64,000 bases of DNA from Volvox africanus (GCA_030268105.1 BSDZ01000010.1:21001-85000), one strand, 5' to 3'. Positions 30,952 to 43,567 are shown, numbered from the stretch's first letter. Notes: generated by a model from the sequence alone, not told the origin. Numbers and translations: made by a program.

Positions 30952-33900
30952 TCAGAGAGGTCCGTCCTTAGACTGTGCCCGCAGCCTAGCTTCATCAAGC
31001 AGGGGTTTCATGTCAGGGGTGAAGTTACGTGCCGGTTCCCAGCTATTGTGCTCAGATGAATACCCAGACCATTTAACCAGGTACTCATGCACATTGCGCT
31101 TACGCCTGCCCTTGCCAACACGTCGTGCACGATAATCTAGGATACGTTCGACAGCATACAGGGTCTGCTTACCCGATAACCAGGTAGAGGGATTAGCTTC
31201 CGTAACAGGAGGGATGCTATCGTTAGCCTCAGGCAGAGTACCCCGATATGGACGTACGAGAGATACATGAAATGTGGGATGAATGCGTAGGTCAGATGGG
31301 AGTTGTAACTCTACAGCCACCGACCCTACCATGCGTACGACAGGATAAGGCCCCACAAAGCGAGGTAATAACTTGCGAGACCCATCAGCCAGGGAACGAA
31401 GGTTCTTCGTGCTCAACATAACCAGCTGGCCCTTGGTGAACGTGACGTCCTTTTTGGACTTGTTATAATAGTCCATAGCCCGTTGCTGTGCAGCTTCCAG
31501 GCAAGCTTTAGCGTCAGTTAGTCGGGACACGAAAGACTTAGCAAACGTTTTTGCAGCTGGAACATTTACATCCAACTCCCGCCAAACAGGCAAAGCAGGG
31601 TTAAAACCGTAATTCAGGAAAAACGGACTATTACCAATGGACCGGTTAGTAGCGTTATTAATGGCAAACTCAGCAGCGGCTAGGTAGGTATCCCATGCAG
31701 TAGGGGTGCGTCCTGCAAAGTTACGGAGCATATCACCCAGGACACGGTTAACACGCTCTGTTTGCCCATCAGATTGGGGGTGGTAGGCGGTGGACAGGTT
31801 CACCCGCATTCCTACCAGAGTCCCCAGGGCGCCCCAAAACTTACTTGCAAATTGAGTGCCGCGGTCAGATACCACGGACTTGGGGACCCCATGCAAACGT
31901 ACCACATTGTCGAAAAATAGACGGGCCGTTTGCTCAGCTGTGCAGGATGATGTCGTGGGGGCCAGGTGGACCATCTTGGTGAAACGGTCGACCAGGACCA
32001 GCACGGCATCGTATCCTCCCTCAGTTTTGGGCAGCGCAACAATAAAGTCCATAGAGACGCTTTCCCACGGAGCGTCAGGAATAGGAAGAGGTTGGAGATG
32101 CCCATGTGCTTTACCAGACTGGGCCTTATTGCGCTGGCACAGGTCGCAACAGAGGACATAATTTTCGGTGTCCTTAGCCATGCGGGGCCACCAGAATTGA
32201 CGCCGCAAAAGCTCTAGTAACCGCGTGCAGCCAGGATGCCCAGCAAGAGGGCCGTCATGAAAACGTGAGAGAAGTTCACGACGTAATGAATCGTCGTTAG
32301 GTACGACAATCTGACGGTGGGATCCTTCCGATCGGATCCATAAGCCATGCTCCTGTACCAAGTGCCCCGTGTTGTTGTGAATTGTGAACCACGGGTCGGC
32401 TGCATAAGCCTGTTTCAAACGCTTGGTAAAATCGGAGGGCACGAAGTTAGGTTTTGCCTGAGACCTACTCCGTGTGCTTACCGCCAGAATGGCTGCATGC
32501 AGTGAGGGGTGCCTACTGAGAGCATCAGCTATGTTAAGTGAGCCGCTCAGGTACTCCCAATCAAAGTTAAACCGTGCCAGGTATTCCATCCAGCGGGCCT
32601 GGCGTTGGTTAAGGGAGGGCACACCTTGCAGAAACGTAAGGGGTTTGTGATCAGTCTTGAGGGCAAAAGGCCGGCCCTCAAGGTAACATCGCCATTCCTT
32701 CAAGGCATGTAGGACCGCCAGAAATTCCTGTTCCCCAGTGGTATAACGGGTTTCAGCCCCCGAAAACTTCTTACTCGTGTATGCAATGGGGCGTCCCTGC
32801 TGCAACAGAACTGCCCCCGTCCCATGTATAGATGCATCAGTTATGACCTCTACACGGAACGGCAATGAGTAGTCAGGGAAGTGCAGGAGAATATCATCAG
32901 AGATAGCACGCTTCAAAGCATCAAAAGCTTCTTGGCATGCGGGGGTCCAGGCCTCAGGTGAAGAGAAGGCTCCCTTACGTGTGAGGTTTGTTAGCGGTGC
33001 AGCAATGACTGAGTAGCGCTCTATGAACTTACGAAAGTAGTTGGTCAGGCCCAAAAACTTACGCAGTTCCTGAAGGTTGGAGGGCACTGGCCAATCCCGA
33101 ACAACAGCAGTTTTCCGGGGGTCCATCCGTATGCCACCCTGAGACACTATATGCCCCAGATACTCCACCTGTGGTTGTGCCCAGTGGCACTTAGAACGCT
33201 TAGCATACAGCTGCTCACGCCGCAGAACCTCAAAGACCAGGCGGAGGTGTTGTATGTGCTCCTCACGGGTCTTTGAAAACACCAGGATATCGTCCAGATA
33301 ACAGATGACGAATTTGTCGATGTATGGCCTGAAGATGCGGTCCATGACGGCTTGGAACGTTGCAGGGGCGTTCGTCAGTCCGAAACTAAGGACGGTATAT
33401 TCAAAATGGCCAAACGGCGTACGGAAAGCCGTTTTAGGGATGTCAGATTCTGCTATACGAATCTGATTATACCCCTGCTGGAGGTCAATAGAGCTAAAGA
33501 ATGCAGAATCTTTTAGCTTATCCAGCAGATCATCGACACGTGGGAGGGGGTAACGGTTCTTAACTGTTGCGGCATTTAACCCCCTATAGTCAATGCACAT
33601 TCTCAGAGTCCCATCCTTCTTTCCCACAAACAGAATAGGGGCGGAGTATGGGGATGTGCTTGGCCGTATCATACCTTTTTTCAGCAGCTCAGTAACCTGT
33701 CGTTTGACCTCGTCCAGCTCCAAGGGGCTTAGCCGATACATGGGGCGGGAAACGGGTACTGCACCAGGCACCAAAGGTATGGTGTGATCCACAGGCCGCA
33801 TTGGAGGCTTACCAGGGACCTCCTGGAATATATCTGCATATTCCTGTAACAGGGCCTCAAGCTCAGGGTCAGTGGCATCAGCTGGGATAGAAGTTGCATT

Positions 33901-35022
33901 CAGGTACAACTTGGGCCGTACTAGTAAAGCATGGGCCCCCTTGCGAATCATGCGAACTGCTGCTTTCCTGCCAACAACTTCAGGTTCAGTGTGCTGACAG
34001 ATAGCAGTGGTTGCATAATTAAAGCAAGGCGCAGGTGTCATCTGATCTGGTGGCTGTCCGGCAGTAGTAAAGGGTACCTTGCAGACTAGATTCCCCTTGC
34101 GCAGGCGCAAAGATTTAGCCTCATAGTCAAGGACAGCCCCATACTGTGCTAGCGTGGAAGAACCCAAGATATACGTGGCAGCGTCAGTTAGCTCAGGCAA
34201 CACGTATGGGCGGACATTTAACCTTAAAGGACCTGCAGATAGACGAAGATTAACCTGCCCCAAGATAGCCTGCTTACCCCTATCAGCAAGGGTAATTTCT
34301 GACCAGGAGCATGGGCTAGGTTTCAGGCCAAGCTGCGTAACCACTGAAGCCGAAATGAAATCATCACTGGCTCCAGAGTCGGCTAGGGCGGTGAACGTAC
34401 GACCTGCCGTACTTACGGTGATCAGAGGTACGCCAGCACCTATCAGGGCAGCAGCTTTAGGCAAGCAGAGAACTGAAATACAGGGTTCAGTCTCAGGCAA
34501 GCCCTCCTGAACCGATTTAGGAGCAGCAAACCAGACGTCAACAGAGTATGGGCTTCCAGGGAGTTGAACAACCTCACCTGCCATATCAAGGCTATGGAAA
34601 AGAGCCGTCCCTGGATTAAACCTTAAGACCCGTTGCATTCCCGACAGAAAAGAAGGGTTGCGTCGGGACACATACTCAGGCAGCAAGATGCATGCTGAGG
34701 TATCAGGGTGTTGACGTTTGCATGCCCTAAAGAGAGCTAATTGCTTCTGTAGCTCGCAGAGTGAAGAGGGAGTGAACAAGATAGTATGCCCACCCAAGTT
34801 AGCGGAGGATAGGGGGCGACCTTGAGGCTCAAACAGATTACAAAAGCCATCAAAGCCGGCACGGACAGTTCGTGCATCAAAAGAAAAACGTCTCCCTATC
34901 ACCTGCTCCACTTGGTTTAAAACAGAGGGCAAAAGAGCCCGTACTGCACGGCACTTTGCTACCATCTGGCCCACAGCAAAGACCCCAGGTGGTGATCCCT
35001 CTATACCAGCCTGGGCAAGTTC
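30952..35022 (-). CDS. pol: Gypsy Pol polyprotein, complete (E2')
   Basis: The frame is open from after the gag TAG to 30952. Domain order and catalytic residues match the unit 1 inner copy (DSGA, YLDD, DDE and a chromodomain with WSGY). One visible difference from unit 1 is an Arg in place of Cys before PYRGTL near the integrase C-terminus, caused by a CpG transition. Confidence 0.93.
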   Translation of the reverse strand, partial: ELAQAGIEGSPPGVFAVGQMVAKCRAVRALLPSVLNQVEQVIGRRFSFDARTVRAGFDGFCNLFEPQGRPLSSANLGGHTILFTPSSLCELQKQLALFRACKRQHPDTSACILLPEYVSRRNPSFLSGMQRVLRFNPGTALFHSLDMAGEVVQLPGSPYSVDVWFAAPKSVQEGLPETEPCISVLCLPKAAALIGAGVPLITVSTAGRTFTALADSGASDDFISASVVTQLGLKPSPCSWSEITLADRGKQAILGQVNLRLSAGPLRLNVRPYVLPELTDAATYILGSSTLAQYGAVLDYEAKSLRLRKGNLVCKVPFTTAGQPPDQMTPAPCFNYATTAICQHTEPEVVGRKAAVRMIRKGAHALLVRPKLYLNATSIPADATDPELEALLQEYADIFQEVPGKPPMRPVDHTIPLVPGAVPVSRPMYRLSPLELDEVKRQVTELLKKGMIRPSTSPYSAPILFVGKKDGTLRMCIDYRGLNAATVKNRYPLPRVDDLLDKLKDSAFFSSIDLQQGYNQIRIAESDIPKTAFRTPFGHFEYTVLSFGLTNAPATFQAVMDRIFRPYIDKFVICYLDDILVFSKTREEHIQHLRLVFEVLRREQLYAKRSKCHWAQPQVEYLGHIVSQGGIRMDPRKTAVVRDWPVPSNLQELRKFLGLTNYFRKFIERYSVIAAPLTNLTRKGAFSSPEAWTPACQEAFDALKRAISDDILLHFPDYSLPFRVEVITDASIHGTGAVLLQQGRPIAYTSKKFSGAETRYTTGEQEFLAVLHALKEWRCYLEGRPFALKTDHKPLTFLQGVPSLNQRQARWMEYLARFNFDWEYLSGSLNIADALSRHPSLHAAILAVSTRSRSQAKPNFVPSDFTKRLKQAYAADPWFTIHNNTGHLVQEHGLWIRSEGSHRQIVVPNDDSLRRELLSRFHDGPLAGHPGCTRLLELLRRQFWWPRMAKDTENYVLCCDLCQRNKAQSGKAHGHLQPLPIPDAPWESVSMDFIVALPKTEGGYDAVLVLVDRFTKMVHLAPTTSSCTAEQTARLFFDNVVRLHGVPKSVVSDRGTQFASKFWGALGTLVGMRVNLSTAYHPQSDGQTERVNRVLGDMLRNFAGRTPTAWDTYLAAAEFAINNATNRSIGNSPFFLNYGFNPALPVWRELDVNVPAAKTFAKSFVSRLTDAKACLEAAQQRAMDYYNKSKKDVTFTKGQLVMLSTKNLRSLADGSRKLLPRFVGPYPVVRMVGSVAVELQLPSDLRIHPTFHVSLVRPYRGTLPEANDSIPPVTEANPSTWLSGKQTLYAVERILDYRARRVGKGRRKRNVHEYLVKWSGYSSEHNSWEPARNFTPDMKPLLDEARLRAQSKDGPL

Positions 35023-36094
35023 CTAGTGGTCCTTACCCTTATTTTTCTCCGCCCCCAGCATTGGGCAGGAGTCAACCCTATGTTGGTCGGAACCGCAACG
35101 GAGGCACATCCCATGTTGTTTACGGAAATGGAACTCCCGTCTAGTACATTTGAATGTGGTTAAATATTCCGCTAGGTTCTGCTTGGGCCCCTTCTTCTGC
35201 ACGTGGCCCCCTTTTGGGGCCAAGTGCCTCCCCTGCTGTCCGCCGCCCCTCTTAGACTTACCGGCGCCCTTAACCTGCCGCGGCTGATCCTCGTGCCCGG
35301 TGATGCCTGGACGAACGGATGCAGCCCGCGGTTTTTTGGTCGGGGGCGCCGGGGTCTCCTCGTCAGGGTCGTCGCAGGCCATGTCCTCGTCCTCATGTCC
35401 AGTATGAGGAGGCCCAGGTTGCCTGGAACAGGTGCCCGCAACAGCAGCACAAGTTGTTGCGGCAGCAGCGGGAGCCATCCCAGGAATATCCACGGCACCA
35501 GGTGTCAAATGGTTTGACACTACAGCAGGGCCATGAACATAAAAAGGGGATGGGGCATAAATAGGTGATGTAGGTGCCTCAGGGGATGCTGTGCCGCCTT
35601 GCCTGGGAATAGGTGAAGGCTGGTTCGGAAGGTCGATACCGCCTGCCACAGCAGCATTTGGTGGCTGTGTCAACCTAGAGAGCCATTCCCACCTATTCGC
35701 TTGGCTAGCATTAGCAGCAATCCGGCCAACAAACTGAAAGGTGTTGGCAGCAAGAGCCGAGACAGCATTCGCTAAGTTCGAGGCTTGCATATTGTATGCC
35801 TGAAAGCCTAACAGATCGAACTGCGAGTGACTGTTCTGGCGAAAGGCAAAGCAAAGGCAAGGACCAGGGCCTACCCAACGCTTGGATGCCTTCGATGAAC
35901 TTCAAAAATTTTGAAGTCCGCGCGTGAAGTTGATTTGCGATGGATCGGAGTGACTGGGCAGAGGTGCAGCTCCGAAGGGTCTGAGGTGTTGACACGGTGG
36001 TAGCCGCAGCGAAAATGGCGGCGCTCAGCTCCTCAGGCAATGTCTCCATGTCCAGAGGGATGTCGGCAGGAGGAAGATCGTGGTCGATGTCCAT
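35023..36094 (-). CDS. gag: Shortened Gag of E2', ~334 aa
   Basis: Exons are predicted at 36094-35875 and 35807-35023. The 350-nt intron and the 612-nt capsid-encoding segment are precisely absent, the 67-nt intron is retained and the zinc knuckle is present. It is the same design as the unit 1 inner Gag. Confidence 0.8.
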
Positions 36095-36664
36095 TTATAA
36101 AAGGGCAGCTTGAGTGGCTTGAGCGCGTTGCGCGGTTAGAGTGGCTTGAGCAGTTACCACAGAAAGACTTGAGAAGGCTTGAACGATTTCAGCGGAAGAC
36201 TTGACGAGACGTCCCAGGGAGGAACGGTCTCGATACCAGCTTGTTGTATATGGTACCCACGAAGGGTGGTATCAAAAGATACCGGTTGTTGTGCCAGAGC
36301 CCGATTAAGTAGAGCCGCCGACTAGGTCGTACTTGAGAGACCATAAGGCCTCGAACCGGGCGTGACCTTCAGAAGTCACCACTACAACCGGAGATTCAGT
36401 GAACCAGGAACCAGATGTTCCACCATTTACCATTCAGGCGGTAAATGGCCCATTCCATACAGGTTATGGAGTAACCGACAGGTTCGGATGTTTCAGGAAG
36501 TCGGTTAGTATTGGTCGTCGACAGCCGAGACCAAATCCACAAATCGAATGCCAGATGGAAACATGAAACAGTTAATATGATAATTAAATATATTATATTA
36601 TAAAATAATAAACAGATAATTATTATATCTTAATGAATTACCGAAATGCATTAAGGATACAACA

Positions 36665-38611
36665 GTTGGAGGGCACTGGCCAATCCCGAACAACAGCAGT
36701 TTTCCGGGGGTCCATCTGTATGCCACCCTGAGACACTATATGCCCCAGATACTCCACCTGTGGTTGCGCCCAGTGGCACTTAGAACGCTTAGCATACAGC
36801 TGCTCACGCCGCAGAACCTCAAAGACCAGGCGGAGGTGTTGTACGTGCTCCTCACGGGTCTTTGAAAACACCAGGATATCGTCCAGATAACAGATGACGA
36901 ATTTGTCGATGTATGGCCTGAAGATGCGGTCCATGACGGCTTGGAACGTTGCAGGGGCGTTCGTCAGTCCGAAACTAAGGACGGTATATTCAAAATGGCC
37001 AAACGGCGTACGGAAAGCCGTTTTAGGGATGTCAGATTCTGCTATACGAATCTGATTATACCCCTGCTGGAGGTCAATAGAGCTAAAGAATGCAGAATCT
37101 TTTAGCTTATCCAGCAGATCATCGACACGTGGGAGGGGGTAACGGTTCTTAACTGTTGCGGCATTTAACCCCCTATAGTCAATGCACATTCTCAGAGTCC
37201 CATCCTTCTTTCCCACAAACAGAATAGGGGCGGAGTATGGGGATGTGCTTGGCCGTATCATACCTTTTTTCAGCAGCTCAGTAACCTGTCGTTTGACCTC
37301 GTCCAGCTCCAAGGGGCTTAGCCGATACATGGGGCGGGAAACGGGTACTGCACCAGGCACCAAAGGTATGGTGTGATCCACAGGCCGCATTGGAGGCTTA
37401 CCAGGGACCTCCTGGAATATATCTGCATATTCCTGTAACAGGGCCTCAAGCTCAGGGTCAGTGGCATCAGCTGGGATAGAAGTTGCATTCAGGTGCAACT
37501 TGGGCCGTACTAGTAAAGCATGGGCCCCCTTGCGAATCATGCGAACTGCTGCTTTTCTGCCAACAACTTCAGGTTCAGTGTGCTGACAGATAGCAGTGGT
37601 TGCATAATTAAAGCAAGGCGCAGGTGTCATCTGATCTGGTGGCTGTCCGGCAGTAGTAAAGGGTACCTTGCAGACTAGATTCCCCTTGCGCAGGCGCAAA
37701 GATTTAGCCTCATAGTCAAGGACAGCCCCATACTGTGCTAGCGTGGAAGAACCCAAGATATACGTGGCAGCGTCAGTTAGCTCAGGCAACACGTATGGGC
37801 GGACATTTAACCTTAAAGGACCTGCAGATAGACGAAGATTTACCTGCCCCAAGATAGCCTGCTTACCCCCATCAGCAAGGGTAACTTCTGACCAGGAGCA
37901 TGGGCTAGGTTTCAGGCCAAGCTGCGTAACCACTGATGCCGAAATGAAATCATCACTGGCTCCAGAGTCGGCTAGGGCGGTGAACGTACGACCTGCCGTA
38001 CTTACGGTGATCAGAGGTACGCCAGCACCTATCAGGGCAGCAGCTTTAGGCAAGCAGAGAACTGAAATACAGGGTTCAGTCTCAGGCAAGCCCTCCTGAA
38101 CCGATTTAGGAGCAGCAAACCAGACGTCAACAGAGTATGGGCTTCCAGGGAGTTGAACAACCTCACCTGCCATATCAAGGCTATGGAAAAGAGCCGTCCC
38201 TGGATTAAACCTTAAGACCCGTTGCATTCCCGACAGAAAAGAAGGGTTGCGTCGGGACACATACTCAGGCAGCAAGATGCATGCTGAGGTATCAGGGTGT
38301 TGACGTTTGCATGCCCTAAAGAGAGCTAATTGCTTCTGTAGCTCGCAGAGTGAAGAGGGAGTGAACAAGATAGTATGCCCACCCAAGTTAGCGGAGGATA
38401 GGGGGCGACCTTGAGGCTCAAACAGATTACAAAAGCCATCAAAGCCGGGACGGACAGTTTGTGCATCAAAAGAAAAACGTCTCCCTATCACCTGCTCCAC
38501 TTGGTTTAAAACAGAGGGCAAAAGAGCCCGTACTGCACGGCACTTTGCTACCATCTGGCCCACAGCAAAGACCCCAGGTGGTGATCCCTCTATACCAACC
38601 TGGGCAAGTTC
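36665..38611 (-). pseudogene. pol: Pol N-terminal part of E1', ends in inserted LTR
   Basis: The frame is open through retropepsin and RT (YLDD) with CGA at the position of the unit 1 TGA. It terminates a few codons inside the E2' LTR. The missing half is 28331-30459. Confidence 0.9.
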
Positions 38612-40645
38612 CTAGTGGTCCTTACCCTTATTTTTCTCCGCCCCTAGCATTGGGCAGGAGTCAACCCTATGTTGGTCGGAACCGCAACGGAGGCACATCC
38701 CATGTTGTTTACGAAAATGGAACTCCCGTCTAGTACATTTGAATGTGGTTAAATATTCCGCTAGGTTCTGCTTGGGCCCCTTCTTCTGCACGTGGCCCCC
38801 TTTTGGGGCCAAGTGCCTCCCCTGCTGTCCGCCGCCCCTCTTAGACTTACCGGCGCCCTTAACCTGCCGCGGCTGATCCTCGTGCCCGGTGATGCCTGGA
38901 CGAACGGATGCAGCCCGCGGTTTTTTGGTCGGGGGCGCCGGGGTCTCCTCGTCAGGGTCGTCGCAGGCCATATCCTGTACCGACAGCATGTTCATTTTGG
39001 GACGGGCCAGTTTGTCAGATTCCCGTCGGGCCAGTAACCTAAGTTCAGCTCCCAGGGAGAACTGAACCAAGTCTGTATATGACTTAAAGGTTTTACCCGA
39101 CAGGTCAGTTGCACAGTCCCCACTAAGGTCGGATGAGAGGCCCTGCTGAAACCAAAACACACGCTCACTATCAGACAGGTCCGCAATGGGCGTGACAAGA
39201 GCCTCAAAGCGGCTCTGATAGGCAGAGACAGTTTCTCCAGGGCGCATGCGATATTTGCCAGCATTTAATTTCAGGCGTGCCTCAGTGTCACGTGACTGGA
39301 CCTGGGGTGCAAAACGGACAAGCAGTGCTTCTAGCAGTTCCTCAGATGTATAAGAATCCCTTGCGTTAGTCCATTGATCGTGCCATAATCTTGCCGCGCC
39401 TTCAAAGGCAGTGGCCAAGAAAAGACGGCGCGTAGAGTCCTGTTGACCCCCACGGGCTGTGGCAAAGTAGTTCCTAACATTACGGACAAAGGCCCGTGTT
39501 AGAGGCGCAGCAACTCGTCCTAAATCAGAAAGCTTAACATCCATAGGGATATTCAGCTTAGGCACTGCGATCGCTATTTTTATCACCTCATCCTCATGTC
39601 CAGTATGAGGAGGCCCAGGTGGCCTGGCAGAGGTGCCCGCAACAGCAGCACAAGTTGTTGCGGCAGCAGCGGGAGCCATCCCAGGAATATCCACGGCACC
39701 AGGTGTCAAATGGTTTGACACTACAGCAGGGCCATGAACATAAAAAGGGGATGGGGCATAAATAGGTGATGTAGGTGCCTCAGGGGATGCTGTGCCGCCT
39801 TGCCTGGGAATAGGTGAAGGCTGGTTCGGAAGGTCGATGCCACCTGCCACAGCAGCATTTGGTGGCTGTGTCAACCTAGAGAGCCATTCCCACCTATTCG
39901 CTTGGCTAGCATTAGCAGCAATCCGGCCAACAAACTGAAAGGTGTTGGCAGCAAGAGCCGAGACAGCATTCGCTAAGTTCGAGGCTTGCATATTGTATGC
40001 CTGAAAGCCTAACAGATCGAACTGCGAGTGACTGTTCTGGCGAAAGGCAAAGCAAAGGCAAGGACCAGGGCCTACCCAACGCTTGGATGCCTTCGATGAA
40101 CTTCAAAAATTTTGAAGTCCGCGCATGAAGTTGATTTGCGATGGATCGGAGTGACTGGGCAGAAGTGCCGCTCCGACGGGTCTGAGGTGTTGACACTGCA
40201 GAAGCACTCACGGTGGTTGGAACAAACACAATACCTTTCAAGTAATAGAGATATATATGTATTAGTGAAAGCCGAAGTGAATTCACGAAGTCGACTCCTC
40301 GTTGGATTCGATGCGAAGGTTAGTACCCGCAACTACAGGGATTCCTCAGCAAAACTGCAATACAAGTTCTAGATAGAAAGCAGTGTTGCAGGAAGATATT
40401 ACCTAACAGAGAAGGCAGAATTGTCTAGGTCGCGAGCCACGTTGACCGCGACTAACTTAGAGATTGACTTTAACAGAAAGCACAGCCAAACTCACAGAGA
40501 GCAGGTTCTAAGTGTCACTAGACTAATTTCGTGAATATTACAGACCGGTGGTAGCCGCAGCGAAAATGGCGGCGCTCAGCTCCTCAGGCAATGTCTCCAT
40601 GTCCAGAGGGATGTCGGCAGGAGGAAGATCGTGGTCGATGTCCAT
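38612..40645 (-). CDS. gag: Gag of E1', full-length, ~538 aa
   Basis: Exons are predicted at 40645-40546, 40195-40076 and 40008-38612, with the 612-nt removable segment at 38975-39586. The single residue difference I noticed from unit 1 is Ala for Thr in the VIKIAI-VPK stretch, from TG to CG at 39566-39569. The zinc knuckle and TAG are conserved. Confidence 0.8.
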
Positions 40646-40792
40646 TTATAAAAGGGCAGCTTGAGTGGCTTGAGCGCGTTGCGCGGTTAGAGTGGCTTGA
40701 GCAGTTACCACAGAAAGACTTGAGAAGGCTTGAACGATTTCAGCGGAAGACTTGACGAGACGTCCCAGGGAGGAACAGTCTCGATACCAGCT

Positions 40793-41215
40793 TGTTGTAT
40801 ATGGTACCCACGAAGGGTGGTATCAAAAGATACCGGTTGTTGTGCCAGAGCCCGATTAAGTAGAGCCGCCGACTAGGTCGTACTTGAGAGACCATAAGGC
40901 CTCGAACCGGGCGTGACCTTCAGAAGTCACCACTACAACCGGAGATTCAGTGAACCAGGAACCAGATGTTCCACCATTTACCATTCAGGCGGTAAATGGC
41001 CCATTCCATACAGGTTATGGAGTAACCGACAGGTTCTGATGTTTCAGGAAGTCGGTTAGTATTGGTCGTCGACAGCCGAGACCAAATCCACAAATCGAAT
41101 GCCAGATGGAAACATGAAACAGTTAATATGATAATTAAATATATTATATTATAAAATAATAAACAGATAATTATTATATCTTAATGAATTACCGAAATGC
41201 ATTAAGGATACAACA
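40793..41215 (-). repeat. 5' LTR of E1'
   Basis: The 423-bp LTR is followed by ataaa (41216-41220), with cAgata and ggtcGtcgac. Confidence 0.95.
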
Positions 41216-42395
41216 ATAAACCCCCTGCAAAGCCTATCCCAACCGTCTCAAAACATGGCAGGCTGACCAAATCTCTAAAGTTACCCTCCAGGCCTCCCCT
41301 ACCATCACTCGCTAATAGGGCTGGGTTGCCCCAGAGAGGGGCATTGAAGACCCAGGAGCCTGGGTCTACCTGCATTTAGTCCACATTAATTGACAGGGAC
41401 AGGTTGTCAAAGGCACTCAACATATGCTCCAAGGTTGGACCTTCTTGCTGGCACGCACAATCTACTTGCCACGGCCCTGCTGATTCCCCCCTATTCACGG
41501 AGGTACAGAGCTTATATATTAGCTTATAGACTCGGTTTGGGTAGGCCCGGCTGTCACGGTCGTGTAAACAAGTTATAACGCACGCCCGTCATAAGCCCCA
41601 CAAAGGAAATGGGCTCTGCTCACGCGTCACGCAATAACAACATATTCCATTGCTCACACCAAATCTTCCTCTTCATTTTCCCTTCGTGTTGAATTTGATG
41701 CCTGGCGCGAACCCCAAGCTATCGCGGCTATGAGCTATCGCGGCGCAGGGACAAACATGAAACTCTGCAAAATCTCTACAGTGTTTTGTTTACAATTGAG
41801 AAGGAAAAAGTGCATTTGAGAAGGAAAAGATACAAGAGATACAACCCGGTGCCACGGTGGGAAAATGGTGAATATCACGTGTGAAATGTGAAATACACTC
41901 CGCCAGTATTAGTATAGTCCTGGATGTATTTACAATTATTATATAATGTATATGATTACAATACGCCGGAAACTGATGTAAGAAATAAATATAGGCCTTA
42001 TACCGTATTGTAATACGGTAGCAGCCCTGCCGTACAGTGTGTCGTCAGCCGCGGCGCCGCTGCCTTTGGCCTTGCTCTCCTCGCCCTCACCCTCGCCAAC
42101 CTAACATTCAACGGAGGGCGCGATCAGGGCCAAGTAAGAACGCCCCCTCGACCACAAACCTAGCAGCACGCCCGCCCGCGGATCTACCGCCCTCCAGCCG
42201 TCCTCGCCTTCAGCTATGCTGGACCAGTCCATGCATCAGAACACGCAGCTCGGTCGGTCAGCGGCGCCACCAACACACGTCAAAACACACACTGCGCTTC
42301 CCCTTCCCCCCTCCCCTTTTTTGTAGGTGGGAAAGCGCGAGAAACCGTGAAAGACTAACCGAACCAAAGTCTTCCAGTCGGCCCCCTTCCCTCGC

Positions 42396-42485
42396 CTCCT
42401 CCCACACCACGCCACACTTGGGGCCATTGACGTAGTGCACCTCGTCGAACACCAACACCTCCACATCCCGGATGATGTCGGCTCC
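42396..42485 (-). pseudogene. SKI2-like helicase exon relic (unit 3)
   Basis: DEVHY and GVVWEE are intact as in the other copies. A one-base insertion near 42292 lies outside the exon. Confidence 0.7.
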
Positions 42486-42742
42486 CTACCAGGCGGGGGA
42501 AGGAACGACGGGAAAGGGGCCATGGGAGGAAGGGAGGGAGGTCCAGGGAGGGAGGGAGGGGTAGTAGGATGTGTAGACTTGGGTAGTAAGACAGGAAGGC
42601 GGGATGGTGGTGGTGATGAGTGGATTGTGAAGAGTGAAGTGGGAAGGGGAGGGGTTGAGCATGCGGATGCGCCAGGGAGGGCCAACTAGGAGGCAGAGCG
42701 CAGGTGGGTGGGCCGAGGGGCTGCAGCCCCCAAACCGCACCT

Positions 42743-43567
42743 TTACTCATCACCACCCATCTGAAAGCCATCAGGGAAGGCCGCCTTAATGTCTTCATAC
42801 TTCAGGACCACGGAGCACTCCCACTGCGCCAGATCCTGCAGGGCCGGCGTAATAATGGACGCGACCTCCTCCACCTCCGCGTCCAGTTCGTCCACGTCGC
42901 GGAAGTGCACCTCCTTGTTGCGGACGGTCACCATCTTGTCCGCGCGGCTGATGAACTGAGCGGCCGTCACGCCCAGCGCGGCTGCGGCGTCTTTAACGCC
43001 CTTGTCCGACTCGCCACGCTTTGTGAAGCGTGTGCACCTGGTGACCTTGAACTCCTTCCCGTCCGCAATGAGCAAAATTTGAGTCGCGGTGTTTCGCACC
43101 CGCTTCACGTTAGCCTTGGCGTGCATCTGCTCCATCTCATTTTTCAGCATCTGGTTAGCCTTGGCGTGCATCTTCTTCATCTGCTCCATCTCATTTTTCA
43201 GCATCTGGTTATCCTTTTTCAGCATCTCGATATCTGCACTCTGCGCATCAAGCTGTTTCAGCACGACTGGTGCGCTGACGTGCACCACGATGTCCCGCAC
43301 AAGCTTGCGACCGTCGGTGTCCCGGTTTTCAATTTTTTCCCCGGTAGCAAAGTAAACCGAGCTGACGGCGAACTCAGTTCCAAAGGTCCGTGTAGCTTCG
43401 TTAACGGCCCCCTGAATTGCTGGGCCCATGTTTGCTTTTCCACCTAACTGTATCGTAAGGATAGGATATATTGAGCAGACGGACACCGACAGCATATCGG
43501 TACGTTTCAAGGAGGCCGTCCCATAGGAGCTATGCAAAACTACCGACTGCCTCGGAGATGAAAGCAA
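42743..43567 (-). CDS. Hypothetical coiled-coil protein, expanded form, 274 aa (unit 3)
   Basis: This matches the 252-aa form except for 22 extra residues in the coiled coil, where the NQMLKNEMEQM-HAKA block is repeated. The 66-bp gain keeps the frame. The residue before MGPAIQG also differs (KANMG here, TTNMG in units 1-2). The family is not recognised. Confidence 0.5.
   Translation of the reverse strand: MLSSPRQSVVLHSSYGTASLKRTDMLSVSVCSIYPILTIQLGGKANMGPAIQGAVNEATRTFGTEFAVSSVYFATGEKIENRDTDGRKLVRDIVVHVSAPVVLKQLDAQSADIEMLKKDNQMLKNEMEQMKKMHAKANQMLKNEMEQMHAKANVKRVRNTATQILLIADGKEFKVTRCTRFTKRGESDKGVKDAAAALGVTAAQFISRADKMVTVRNKEVHFRDVDELDAEVEEVASIITPALQDLAQWECSVVLKYEDIKAAFPDGFQMGGDE

Larger units (their letters stand above)
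30460..36664 (-). mobile_element. Inner chromovirus E2' (6,205 bp), nested in E1' pol
   Basis: The LTRs are 30460-30882 and 36242-36664, flanked by gttgg (30455-30459, 36665-36669). Both LTRs share ggttcGgatg, as expected of a single insertion event, but differ at cGgata/cAgata. E2' has the same 962-bp shortening relative to the outer element as E2. Confidence 0.96.
27839..41215 (-). mobile_element. Outer chromovirus E1' of unit 2, interrupted by E2'
   Basis: The LTRs are 27839-28261 and 40793-41215, with ataaa on both sides. The length is 13,377 bp, identical to unit 1. The outer pol has no nonsense codon here, so only the E2' insertion disrupts it. Confidence 0.95.
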
